This document shows positions 44,691 to 52,971 of a stretch of 64,000 nt of DNA, one piece after another. Position numbers and translations under genes: made by a program. Under the pieces are notes generated by a model. It did no database searches and was not told the DNA's origin. It saw nothing but the letters and a program-made list of their open reading frames with translations. The DNA lies in NCBI RefSeq assembly GCF_036013935.1, contig NZ_CP107902.1:8589001-8653000 (forward strand), read 5' to 3'. The stretch is from Streptomyces sp. NBC_00461 (GTDB taxonomy: Bacteria; Actinomycetota; Actinomycetes; Streptomycetales; Streptomycetaceae). Position 1 is the stretch's first letter. Each line of letters starts with the position of its first letter.

Positions 44691-47330
44691 TCAGGCCGCT
44701 CCGAACGCGGTGAACGCCCACCCCGTCGCCTGATGCAGCGCATCCCCCGGCATCGCGGCGCGTGCGTCGCGCAGGGACTCCGCCAGCGACAGGCCCGAAC
44801 TCAGTCCCTTGTGCAGGGCGAGCATCAGGGGCACCACCGCGGCGTCGTTGACGGGTGCGCTGCTCGCCACCACTCCCGCCGTGCCGAGCGGCAGCAACGC
44901 GGTGACCAGGCCGAGGAGTTCGTCCGCGCCGACCGAGGCGAGGCGGGCGGTGTCGCAGCTGGAGAGGATGATCCGGTACGGGCTGCGGTCCAGGCGTTCG
45001 AAGTCGTGGACGATGAGCGGGCCGTCGGCCATCCGCAGCGAGGAGAACAGGGGGCTGTCGGCGCGGAAGGTGCCATGCGCGGCGATGTGGGCGAGCGTGG
45101 CACCGTCGAGTTCGTGCAGCACGCGCGGCACGCCGGCGTCGTCGTGTTCCAGGAGGGTCGGCCTGCCGTAGCGGTCGGCGAGTTCGGGCACCTCCGCGCC
45201 GCCGGTGGCCAGCCCAGGCCCGCGGACCAGGACGTGCCGACCGCCGGGCGGGGGCTCGGTCTCGTGGGCGCGCAGCCAGCTGCTCGCCGACGGCGACACG
45301 CTGAGCACCCGCTCCCGCAGGGACGGCAGCAGCGCCCACGGCACACGGTGCAGCCGGCTCGGCGGTACGACCACGACCGGCCCGGAGCCCAGGTGCGCGG
45401 CGGCCGGACCGAGCAGCAGCTCCTCCAGGCGGCGCCCCATCGCCTCGACCACCGGAAGCCGGCCCTCGGCCCCCGGGTGGGCCAGCCGTCGCAGCCCGGC
45501 CTGCACATGTTCGGCCTCGGTCTCGGCATCGGCGAGCAGCCCCGTCTCGAACCGGCGCACCCGCCCCTGCCCGCACAGCAGCACCTGGACCCGCCCGTCG
45601 AGCACGGCGAGCTCCACCAGCCGCATCTCGCCCAGCCGTTCGAGGAGCCGGGCGGGGTCGAAGCGGCGCTCGGCGCCGGGTGCGTCGCCGCGCATGTGCA
45701 GGGTCCGGGAGCGGATCTCCCGCTCCAGCCGGCGTTGTTCACGCTCCAGGGCGGGGATCGACCGGCCGTCCCAGCGGGCCTCCTCCGCGCGGGCGGCGAT
45801 CTCCCGGAACGCGGTCAGGTTGCCGAGGAGGGCCGGGTCGGCGGGCGGCCGAGTGGGCGGTGCGGACAGCACGGTGGCCCGCCAGCGTTCACTCCAGGTC
45901 AGCAGCCGGCGCGGGCTGCCCGAGTCGAGACTGGCCTGCTGGGCCAGCGCGGCCAGCTCCGCGCCCTGCTCGGTGGCCCGCGCCCGAAGCTCCGAGGCGC
46001 CCAGCGTCATCCGGTGGTCGTCGAGCACATTCAGCCCGCGCCGACAGGCCTCCAGCACGCCCCGCCCGGAGCCGGACGCGCGGGCCCGCAACGCCTGCGC
46101 GGCCCAGCCCGTCATGCGCGCCAGTGGCGGCCCGCTGTGCCGGCTGCGCGCGGCCACGGCCAGATGTCGCTCCGCGTCCGCCGTCCAGCCCAGGCCCAGC
46201 GCGATCCGGCCCGCCAGCAGCGACGCCTCCGGGGCGGCCGGCGCGCCGAACGAGGCGAGCCGTTCGGCGACCGCCGCCGCGTCCGCGACCAGGCGTCCCG
46301 AGCCGCGCCCGGCGGCCACCTGCGCCTCGATCAGCACCAGTCGGGCGTGCGTCTCCCACCATGGGCGCCGTTGCCCGGCGAACAGCCGCACCGCCAGTGC
46401 CGCTCGCGCGATCGCCGTGTGCGCGTCGCCCGCGAGACGGGCCGCGCGCGCTGCCACCAGCAGCAGTTCGGCCTTACGCGTGGACTGGCCGCCGATCTCG
46501 TCGAGCGTCCCGATGGCGGTGTCCGCCTCGGCGAGGGCCTCCTGGGCGAGTCCGGCGGCCATCAGGACCTCGCAGCGCCGGATGTACAGCATGAAGGACG
46601 GCGTGCCGAGCTTGGCGTACCGCTCCTCGGCCTCGTCGAGCAGGCGCAGCGCGACGGGAATGTCACCCGACCGGAAGGCGGCAAGGCCCCGGCTCTCCAC
46701 CACGTCCGCCTTGTCGTGCTCCTGGCCGGTGGTGTCCCACTGCGCATGAGCTGCGGTGAAGTCGGCCTCCGCCCGGTCCACCGCGCCGAGCGCCAGATGC
46801 ACGGTGGCCCGCAGGGTCAGCGCCCGCGCCGTCCAGATGACGTCGTCCGCCTGCCGCAGCACCGGAATCGCCCGGCGTACGTCCTCCAGCGCCTCGCGGT
46901 GACGGCCCAGCACCCAGGACGCGTAGGCCCGCCGGAACAGGACACGCGCGCGGGTGTGGCCGCTGCTCACCGCGACACCCCGCTCCAGCGCTGCCAGGCC
47001 CTGCCGTGTGCGGCCCGCGTGCACGAGTGCCACGCCGAGGGCGGCCAGGACGTCCGCCTCCCGGTCCGGCGACTGCGCTCGCGCGGCCAGGTCACGGGCC
47101 CGGCGCAGATGGTGCAGCGCGACCTTCATGTCGCCCCAGTCCCGCTGCCAGATACCGATCACCTGGTGGGCGACGGAGGCGCGCCACGGTGACGGATCGG
47201 CGTCGAGAACGCCCTGCGCCCGCGCCACAGCCTCGCCCGGGTCGGCGAACACCATCGGCAGCAGTTCGAGAACCGAGTCGCTTCCCGCTGTCACTCCACG
47301 GATGGTAGTGGCCCTGGTTGCGCCCCACAC
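44691..47330 (-). CDS. TPR-CHAT caspase-like protein
   Basis: An 879-aa protein. Residues 20-450 are helical tetratricopeptide-type repeats (WRASVAHQVIGIWQRDWGD, ALAALERGVAVSSGHTRARV). The C-terminal 280 residues are a CHAT domain, a caspase/separase-clan peptidase: His752 in AHIAAHGTF and Cys792 in ILSSCDTARL form the catalytic dyad, followed by the GTAGVVASSAPV strand. No signal peptide or membrane span. It diverges from a subtilase, sigma factor and acidic-protein unit. GTG 47330 gives the longest form; GTG 47294 is an alternative with GGA just upstream. Catalytic residues are intact, so a regulated protease is likely. Confidence 0.9.
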   Translation of the reverse strand: MWGATRATTIRGVTAGSDSVLELLPMVFADPGEAVARAQGVLDADPSPWRASVAHQVIGIWQRDWGDMKVALHHLRRARDLAARAQSPDREADVLAALGVALVHAGRTRQGLAALERGVAVSSGHTRARVLFRRAYASWVLGRHREALEDVRRAIPVLRQADDVIWTARALTLRATVHLALGAVDRAEADFTAAHAQWDTTGQEHDKADVVESRGLAAFRSGDIPVALRLLDEAEERYAKLGTPSFMLYIRRCEVLMAAGLAQEALAEADTAIGTLDEIGGQSTRKAELLLVAARAARLAGDAHTAIARAALAVRLFAGQRRPWWETHARLVLIEAQVAAGRGSGRLVADAAAVAERLASFGAPAAPEASLLAGRIALGLGWTADAERHLAVAARSRHSGPPLARMTGWAAQALRARASGSGRGVLEACRRGLNVLDDHRMTLGASELRARATEQGAELAALAQQASLDSGSPRRLLTWSERWRATVLSAPPTRPPADPALLGNLTAFREIAARAEEARWDGRSIPALEREQRRLEREIRSRTLHMRGDAPGAERRFDPARLLERLGEMRLVELAVLDGRVQVLLCGQGRVRRFETGLLADAETEAEHVQAGLRRLAHPGAEGRLPVVEAMGRRLEELLLGPAAAHLGSGPVVVVPPSRLHRVPWALLPSLRERVLSVSPSASSWLRAHETEPPPGGRHVLVRGPGLATGGAEVPELADRYGRPTLLEHDDAGVPRVLHELDGATLAHIAAHGTFRADSPLFSSLRMADGPLIVHDFERLDRSPYRIILSSCDTARLASVGADELLGLVTALLPLGTAGVVASSAPVNDAAVVPLMLALHKGLSSGLSLAESLRDARAAMPGDALHQATGWAFTAFGAA

Positions 47331-47403
47331 CGGTTTGGTGCTGTATCAATCGACTGCCCCGAGACTCTGATTGACGACTGTCGCCTCAACGGGAGGACAC
47401 GCC

Positions 47404-48840
47404 ATGGCACCTCAGCGATTCCACGAGCAGTTCGACCAGATCCAGCGTTCGATGCCCGACGTCTCCCTGGCCATGGGGCCCGACGACGCGGCGGAGTTCA
47501 TCTACGAGAAGGGTGTGGTGCTCGCCCGTGACGGTGAGGAGGCGCGCCTCGTCGAGGACACCGTGCGCACGCACTTCACCGAGGCGACCGGACTGACCGC
47601 CGACCGTGTGCAGCGGGTGAGCCCGGAGACCAACCGCTCGGGCATCACCCGTATCCAGGTCGGCGACCCGGGCCACGGCGACCGGCGCGGCGACCGGGCC
47701 GTCGCGCACGCCCTGCGGGCCCTGCGCGCGCAGGAGGGGCGCGCCGAGCGCCGGCTGGTCAGCCGCAACCACGTGGTGTCGATCGCGGTCAACTCCTGTC
47801 CGGGCGACGAGCCCGTGCCGGCCCCGCTCACCCAGGGCACCAACCCGGCCGCGGCCGAGGCCGGCCATGACGCGGACACCGCCGTCGGCGTCCTGGTCAT
47901 CGACAACGGCCTTACGCACGACTACGGAATGGTCCCGCTGCTCGCCCACGTCCAGGGCGACCTGCACGGCGTCGAGACCGACGAGCAGGGCAACCTGCTG
48001 CAGTACGTCGGCCACGGCACGTTCATCGCCGGGCTGCTCGCGGCCGTCGCACCCAACACGAACGTCACCGTGCGCAACACTCTCAACGACGCGGGCGCCA
48101 TCCTGGAGTCCGACTTCGGTCAGCGGCTCTTCGACGCGGTCGACGAGCACGGCTGGCCGGACATCATCAGCCTGTCCGCCGGCACCTCCAACGGCCGCAC
48201 CGACGGCCTGCTCGGCGTGGAGAGCTTCATGCAGGCACTCCGCGGGCAGCGCACCCTGCTGGTCGCGGCGGCCGGCAACAACGCGAGCGCCACCCCGTTC
48301 TGGCCCGCCGCCTACGCCTCCCTGCCCGACTACTCCGACGTCGTGCTGTCGGTCGGCGCGCTGCGCGGCGACGGCGAGTACGGTGCCTGCTTCAGCAACC
48401 ACGGCTCCTGGGTGAACGCGTACGCCCCCGGCGAGCGCCTCACGAGCGCTCTGACCGGCTTCGACGCGCCCGTGCCGTACCTCTACCAGCACTCCACGTA
48501 CGAAGCGTGCCGGTTCGGCTTCGGGTACGCGTGCACCTGCCAGTACCCGCGCCACACCGGTGCGTTGAGCGAGGCGGGCACCCCTTCGTCCGCCAAGGCG
48601 GACCAGGTGATGTTCGAGGGCTACGCGCACTGGAGCGGCACCTCGTTCTCCGCTCCGGTGGCCGCAGGCATGGTCGCCGCCTACATGACCGCCAACAAGA
48701 TGAGCGACGCCCGCGCCGCCCGAGTGCAACTGCTCGCGGCGAACACCGGGTTCGCGGAAGTACGCGGGGCGCACGTACCGGCGCTCCGCCCGGCCGGCTG
48801 GCGCCCGGGCCCGGTCGTACAGCTCTCACCCGGAGCATGA
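47404..48840 (+). CDS. Subtilisin-like serine peptidase (S8), no signal peptide
   Basis: A 478-aa peptidase with the full S8 triad: Asp167 (VLVIDNGL), His204 (YVGHGTFIAGL) and Ser414 (WSGTSFSAPVAAG), and oxyanion AAAGNNASATPF. The start ATG 47404 follows GGGAGG by 7 nt. There is no secretion signal, and the 160-residue N-terminal part is not the usual I9 propeptide, so it should act in the cytoplasm or by non-classical export. A Cys-rich insert (ACRFGFGYACTCQY) precedes the Ser motif. Its stop overlaps a start codon of the sigma gene frame (ATGA). Confidence 0.9.
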   Translation: MAPQRFHEQFDQIQRSMPDVSLAMGPDDAAEFIYEKGVVLARDGEEARLVEDTVRTHFTEATGLTADRVQRVSPETNRSGITRIQVGDPGHGDRRGDRAVAHALRALRAQEGRAERRLVSRNHVVSIAVNSCPGDEPVPAPLTQGTNPAAAEAGHDADTAVGVLVIDNGLTHDYGMVPLLAHVQGDLHGVETDEQGNLLQYVGHGTFIAGLLAAVAPNTNVTVRNTLNDAGAILESDFGQRLFDAVDEHGWPDIISLSAGTSNGRTDGLLGVESFMQALRGQRTLLVAAAGNNASATPFWPAAYASLPDYSDVVLSVGALRGDGEYGACFSNHGSWVNAYAPGERLTSALTGFDAPVPYLYQHSTYEACRFGFGYACTCQYPRHTGALSEAGTPSSAKADQVMFEGYAHWSGTSFSAPVAAGMVAAYMTANKMSDARAARVQLLAANTGFAEVRGAHVPALRPAGWRPGPVVQLSPGA

Positions 48841-48899
48841 GGTCCGGAACGGCCCCCTCCACGGCGTACGATGACTTGCCGTACACGAGGGGTGGGGCC

Positions 48900-49475
48900 G
48901 TGGACCGAGCAGATGTCGGCGCGTTGGTCCGGACGGCCGTCGACGGTGACGCGGCGGCCTGGAAGGCGCTCGTGGAAGGGCTGAGCCCACTGGTGTGGTC
49001 GGTGGTGCGCTCGCACCGGCTCTCCGACGCCGACGCGCACGAGGTGTACCAGACGGTGTGGTTCCGCTTCGCCCAGCACCTGGGGCGGATCCGCGAACCG
49101 GAGAAGGCGGGGGCGTGGCTGGCGAGTACCGCGCGCCACGAATGCCTGAAGGTGCTCAAGAGCTTAAGGCGGCTGACCCCGACGGACGATCCGCAGCTGC
49201 TCGACCGGGTCAGTGAGGACCGTACGCCCGAGCAGTCGTTCCTCGATCTGGAGGACGCGGCGGCCGAGACCGAGCGGATCCGGCATCTGTGGCAGGAGTT
49301 CGAGGAACTCGGCGATCGTTGCAGGCAGTTGCTGCGGGTCCTGATGGCCTCGCCGACGCCCAGCTACCAGGAGGTGTCCTCGGCGCTGGGCATCGCCGTG
49401 GGCAGTATCGGACCGCTCCGCCAGCGCTGTTTGCGGCGCCTGCGGGCACGACTGGAAGCACGGGGGGCGGTGTGA
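48900..49475 (+). CDS. ECF-type RNA polymerase sigma factor
   Basis: A 191-aa sigma-70 family protein with region 2 (LVWSVVRSHRLSDADAHEVY) and region 4 (SYQEVSSALGIAVGSIGPLR). Region 2.4-like LASTARHECLKVLK is typical of ECF factors found in Streptomyces with protease genes. GTG 48900 follows GAGGGG about 9 nt upstream; an in-frame ATG at 48837 overlaps the peptidase stop and would add 21 unconserved residues. Codon 89 (49164-49166) is TTA, so translation should depend on bldA. No anti-sigma gene of the usual ZAS type is next to it; the following acidic protein is a candidate partner. Confidence 0.85.
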   Translation: MDRADVGALVRTAVDGDAAAWKALVEGLSPLVWSVVRSHRLSDADAHEVYQTVWFRFAQHLGRIREPEKAGAWLASTARHECLKVLKSLRRLTPTDDPQLLDRVSEDRTPEQSFLDLEDAAAETERIRHLWQEFEELGDRCRQLLRVLMASPTPSYQEVSSALGIAVGSIGPLRQRCLRRLRARLEARGAV

Positions 49476-49480
49476 GGGAC

Positions 49481-49966
49481 ATGGACGACGACATGAGTGA
49501 CATGAGCGGCGAGGACGCCTTCGACGGCGAGGACCTGGGTTTCGACCTGCTGGAGGAGGAACTCCGCCGGGCCGCGGCCATCCTGGACCCGGTGCCGCCG
49601 GAACTGCGCCGCCTCGCCGTCGAGGCCTTCGCGCTGCACGACCTCGACGCCCGCATCGCCGAGCTGACCTTCGACTCGGTGGTGGACGCCATCCCCGTGC
49701 GCGGCGCGACGGACGTACCGCGGATGCTCACGTTCCACGCGGGCGGGGTGACCGTTGACGTCGAACTGACCGCGCAGGGCCTGATGGGGCAGGTGCTGCC
49801 GCCGCAGACCGCCGCCATCGAGGTGCTCAGCGGCCCGCAGGCCGGTTCGCCGCTGGAGACCGACACCATGGGGCGCTTCACCTACGACGAACCCCCCGCC
49901 GGTCCCTTCGCCCTGCGGCTGCGGACCGGCGAGGGAGTGCTCGTCACGGACTGGGTGACGGCCTGA
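49481..49966 (+). CDS. Acidic protein of unknown function, partner of ECF/CHAT set
   Basis: A 161-aa protein. The first 40 residues are very acidic (MDDDMSDMSGEDAFDGEDLG) and helical; a VPPELRRLAVEAFALHDLDARIAEL helix follows, then a beta-rich C-terminal half (MLTFHAGGVTVDVELTAQG; PFALRLRTGEGVL) resembling a carboxypeptidase-regulatory or transthyretin-like fold. Starts 3 bp after the sigma stop with GAGGGAC upstream, so it is in the same unit. Unrecognised; it could be an anti-sigma, an adaptor or a protease substrate. Confidence 0.75.
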   Translation: MDDDMSDMSGEDAFDGEDLGFDLLEEELRRAAAILDPVPPELRRLAVEAFALHDLDARIAELTFDSVVDAIPVRGATDVPRMLTFHAGGVTVDVELTAQGLMGQVLPPQTAAIEVLSGPQAGSPLETDTMGRFTYDEPPAGPFALRLRTGEGVLVTDWVTA

Positions 49967-49975
49967 CCGCGGATC

Positions 49976-50024
49976 CCTCGGCCGCGCCCGGGCGGCTGTC
50001 GCGCGGGAGTGCGCCGGGCCGAGG
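49976..50024. terminator. Terminator-like hairpin after the acidic protein gene
   Basis: CCTCGGCC (49976-49983) pairs perfectly with GGCCGAGG (50017-50024), and the intervening GC-rich bases can extend the stem. It lies between two convergent genes. Confidence 0.45.
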
Positions 50025-50822
50025 TCAGCCCGACACGGCGTCGACGAGCGTGGCGAGCGCCGAGGCCAGCCGGGTCAGTCCGGGGCCGGTCGGCCCGCCC
50101 GGCTCGGTCATGTACGTGTCCCGGCGGATCTCCACCATCAGCGCATCGACGCGCGGCTCCTTCCCGTAGAACTCCAAGGGCACGTACGTTCCGCTGAACG
50201 GGCTGTCGAGCCCCGTCTCCCCGCACGCGTCGAACGCCTCGCGCGCCGCCGTCGACAGCTCGGACGGCGTGTGGAAGGAGTCCGTGCCGAGGCAGACCGG
50301 CGGACGGGGGCCCGCGCCGTGCAGCTCGTAGGGCAGGGGCGCGCTCGGGTAGGAGTGGACGTCGATGATCACAGCCCGGCCCGTGGCCGCCAGCCGGTCG
50401 GCCACCGCCTCGGTCATGGCCCGCGCGTACGGCCGGAAGTAGCGGTCGATCAGCGGCTCGGGGTCGGCGTCCGCGGGCCGCAGCACGTCCCGGTGGGTGG
50501 TCCGGGTGTAGACCGCGCCCATCCCGACGGAACTCATCTCCTCCCGCTCGTCCGGGAAGCGCTCCGGGTCGACGACCAGCCGAGAGAGCCGGTTCACGAA
50601 CCGCCACGGCGCGACGGCGCACCGCTGCGCCGCGGCATCCGCCAGCTCGGCCGTGTGCGCGTCGGTGATGTGGTCCAACTCGCGCTCCAGCGCCGCCTCG
50701 TCGAGCACGATGCCGGCCCGCACCTCGGCCGGTATCCGACGCGCCGAGTGCGGCACGTGCAGGATCACGGGGGAGTGGGGGGCGCCGGGCAGGAGCTGGA
50801 AGGGCGGGGTGTCAGGGGTCAT
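50025..50822 (-). CDS. N-formylglutamate amidohydrolase family protein
   Basis: A 265-aa protein of the FGase (PF05013) family. Metal-site motifs VILHVPHSARRIP near the N-terminus and VIIDVHSYPSAPLPYE and ALMVEIRRDTYM are present. The classical enzyme ends histidine breakdown by forming glutamate from N-formylglutamate. No other hut genes are near, so the exact substrate is open. ATG 50822 has GGGAG 9 nt upstream; the frame to 50870 adds unconserved residues. Confidence 0.88.
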   Translation of the reverse strand: MTPDTPPFQLLPGAPHSPVILHVPHSARRIPAEVRAGIVLDEAALERELDHITDAHTAELADAAAQRCAVAPWRFVNRLSRLVVDPERFPDEREEMSSVGMGAVYTRTTHRDVLRPADADPEPLIDRYFRPYARAMTEAVADRLAATGRAVIIDVHSYPSAPLPYELHGAGPRPPVCLGTDSFHTPSELSTAAREAFDACGETGLDSPFSGTYVPLEFYGKEPRVDALMVEIRRDTYMTEPGGPTGPGLTRLASALATLVDAVSG

Positions 50823-50908
50823 GCGGCAGGCTCCCGGGCGGGCGTTGTCAGTGGCGTGGTGCACGATCAAGGTGTCACATCGGACGTCCAGGAGGGCGGG
50901 GGACCAGC

Positions 50909-51250
50909 GTGCCCGTCAGCAACCAGCAGGTGCTCACACACCCGTTTCTGAAGGCCCTGTACCGGGACGGCTACTACCAGGACCACCTCGTGGACCGCGG
51001 CAGGGCGGTCCTGCTCGCGCTGTGCGAGCGCATCGAGGCCGAGGGACCGGCCGACCTGGAGGCGCTGTACGTCCTGACCCAGGCAGCCACCGAGGAGTTC
51101 AACACCCTGCAGGACGCGTTCTGGGAGGCCGACAGCGACATCGAGACGGTGGCGCGCGAGGAGATAGCCGAGGACTTCTGGTTCGTCGCTCAGGCCTACG
51201 GCTTCGAGGGCGCCGACGTGGAGGAGCTGATCGCCACCCGAGACTGGTAG
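50909..51250 (+). CDS. DUF5713 family protein
   Basis: A 113-aa mostly helical acidic protein with HPFLKALYRDGYYQDHLVD and the C-terminal AEDFWFVAQAYGFEGADVEE, matching DUF5713 as I recall it. Function unknown. GTG start with GGGGGA about 6 nt upstream. Divergent from the amidohydrolase gene. Confidence 0.75.
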   Translation: MPVSNQQVLTHPFLKALYRDGYYQDHLVDRGRAVLLALCERIEAEGPADLEALYVLTQAATEEFNTLQDAFWEADSDIETVAREEIAEDFWFVAQAYGFEGADVEELIATRDW

Positions 51251-51316
51251 CCGATCGCCTCCCGGGACCGGGGAGGGCACGGCTCATTGTCAGACCCGTC
51301 GCCTAGCCTCGTTCGC

Positions 51317-52420
51317 ATGACCGTCCACGAGCTTTCGCGCACCGACGCCCGCCGCATCGCCGTACGCGCCCAACTCCTGGACGGCTCACGGCCGGGCGGG
51401 CTGCTGGAGCTGGTGCGCGGGCTGACCCTGCTGCAGATCGACCCGATCGCCGCCATCGCTCCCAACGCGGACCTCGTCGCCTGGAGCCGGCTCGGCTCGT
51501 CGTACGCACCGGCCGAGCTGAGTGCCGCCCGCGAGAAGCGGTCGCTGCTGGAGCTGCAGGCGATGATCCGGCCGGCCGAGGACCTCGCGCTCTACCGCGC
51601 CGAGATGGCCGAGTGGCCCGAGCGGGGGACGCCCTCGTCCTGGCGCGAGTACCACCGCACATGGGTGGAGGCCAACGACGCGTGTCGGCGAGACATCCTC
51701 GAACGGCTCGGTGCCGAGGGGCCGTTGCCCTCCCGGACCCTGCCGGACACCTGTGCCGAGCCGTGGAGGTCGAGCGGCTGGACGAACAACCGCAATGTCA
51801 CCAAGCTGCTCGAACTCATGGTGCAGCGGGGCGAAGTGGCCGTCGCGGGCCGCACCGGAGGCGACCGGCTGTGGGACCTGGCCGACCGCGTCTACCCCGG
51901 CATCCCCCCGATCCCGGTCGAGGAGGCGCTGCGCATCCGCGACGAACGGCGGCTGAGTGCCCTTGGCATCGCGCGCGCCCGCGGACCCGAGTGCCAGGTC
52001 GAGCCGGCGGACGTGGGCGAGGCGGGTGAGGCCGCTGTCGTCGAGGGTGTCCGGGGCAAGTGGCGCGTGGATCCTGCCCAGTTGGGCCTGCCCTTCGAGG
52101 GGCGGGCAGCACTGCTGTCACCCTTCGACCGCCTCGTCCACGACCGCAGGCGCACGACCGAGCTGTTCGAGTACGAGTACCAGCTGGAGATGTACAAGCC
52201 GTCCGCCAAGCGCCGCTGGGGCTACTTCGCGCTGCCGATCCTGTACGGCGAGCGGCTGGTCGGGAAACTCGACGCCGCTGCCGACCGCAAGGCCGGGGTG
52301 CTGCGCGTCAACGCCGTCCACGAGGACGTGCCGTTCACCGAGGCCATGCGAGCCGAGATCAGCCAGGAGATGGCGGACCTGGCCCGCTGGCTGGAGCTGG
52401 AGCTTCTCCTGCCGGCTTGA
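51317..52420 (+). CDS. Winged-helix YcaQ/AlkZ-like DNA glycosylase
   Basis: A 367-aa protein of the HTH_42 (YcaQ/AlkZ) family. The N-terminal LSRTDARRIAVRAQLL and LTLLQIDPIAAIAPN and the C-terminal YEYQLEMYKPSAKRRWGYFA are family hallmarks. The catalytic QxQ or QxD motif of AlkZ corresponds here to the LQIDPI region. Related enzymes unhook DNA interstrand crosslinks. ATG 51317 chosen; the end overlaps the convergent TetR gene by 62 bp. Confidence 0.85.
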   Translation: MTVHELSRTDARRIAVRAQLLDGSRPGGLLELVRGLTLLQIDPIAAIAPNADLVAWSRLGSSYAPAELSAAREKRSLLELQAMIRPAEDLALYRAEMAEWPERGTPSSWREYHRTWVEANDACRRDILERLGAEGPLPSRTLPDTCAEPWRSSGWTNNRNVTKLLELMVQRGEVAVAGRTGGDRLWDLADRVYPGIPPIPVEEALRIRDERRLSALGIARARGPECQVEPADVGEAGEAAVVEGVRGKWRVDPAQLGLPFEGRAALLSPFDRLVHDRRRTTELFEYEYQLEMYKPSAKRRWGYFALPILYGERLVGKLDAAADRKAGVLRVNAVHEDVPFTEAMRAEISQEMADLARWLELELLLPA

Positions 52421-52961
52421 GGGCTGAGCAGGCCCACTCCCACGCCCGGTGCCCCGGCGGGAACCCCATCGTCGTCAGGGCGCCCAGCAGCATCCCGCAA
52501 GCCATGAAGGCCGAGGTCTCGGTGGTGTCGGCACCCAGTGGCGCGTGCACCGTCTCCCACAGCCCGGTCCAGCCGGCCCGGATCGCCTCGCCGAGCGTGT
52601 GGTCCCCCTCCGCCTCGGCGGCGGCCACGGCGACGTAGGACTGGAGTTGCATCGCCAGCCGGTCGGGCCGCTCCGTGATCAGCCGGGTGTAGGCCTGCGC
52701 CATGGCGCGGCGGGCCTCGGCGCCTTCAAGGCCCCTGGCCGCCGCCTCCATGACCAGGCGGGTGTCCTCCAGGGACCTGAGCGCGGCGGCGACGAAGATC
52801 GCCTTCTTGTCGGGGAACAGCCGGAACAGATACGGCTGCGAGACGCCCACGCGCCGGGCGATAGCCCCGGTCGAGGTGGCGTGGTAGCCCTGTTGCGCGA
52901 ACTCGGCCAGAGCCGCGCGCACCACGGCCTCCCGTCGTTCCGCCGCGCTCATCCTCACCAT
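52359..52961 (-). CDS. TetR family regulator
   Basis: A 200-aa TetR repressor. The N-terminal HTH is AALAEFAQQGYHATSTGAIARR and VSQPYLFRLFPDKKAIFVAA; the C-terminal ligand domain is generic and ends in a Pro/Ala-rich tail. It lies 10 bp downstream of the exporter gene and is probably its local regulator, co-transcribed. ATG 52952 is an alternative start. Confidence 0.9.
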   Translation of the reverse strand: MVRMSAAERREAVVRAALAEFAQQGYHATSTGAIARRVGVSQPYLFRLFPDKKAIFVAAALRSLEDTRLVMEAAARGLEGAEARRAMAQAYTRLITERPDRLAMQLQSYVAVAAAEAEGDHTLGEAIRAGWTGLWETVHAPLGADTTETSAFMACGMLLGALTTMGFPPGHRAWEWACSALKPAGEAPAPASGPGPPSPG

Positions 52962-52971
52962 GCGGACGGGT

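Noticed and set aside
44733..47192. 819-codon plus-strand open frame
   Set aside because: Antisense shadow of the CHAT gene; the CHAT frame has the catalytic motifs and TPR repeats.
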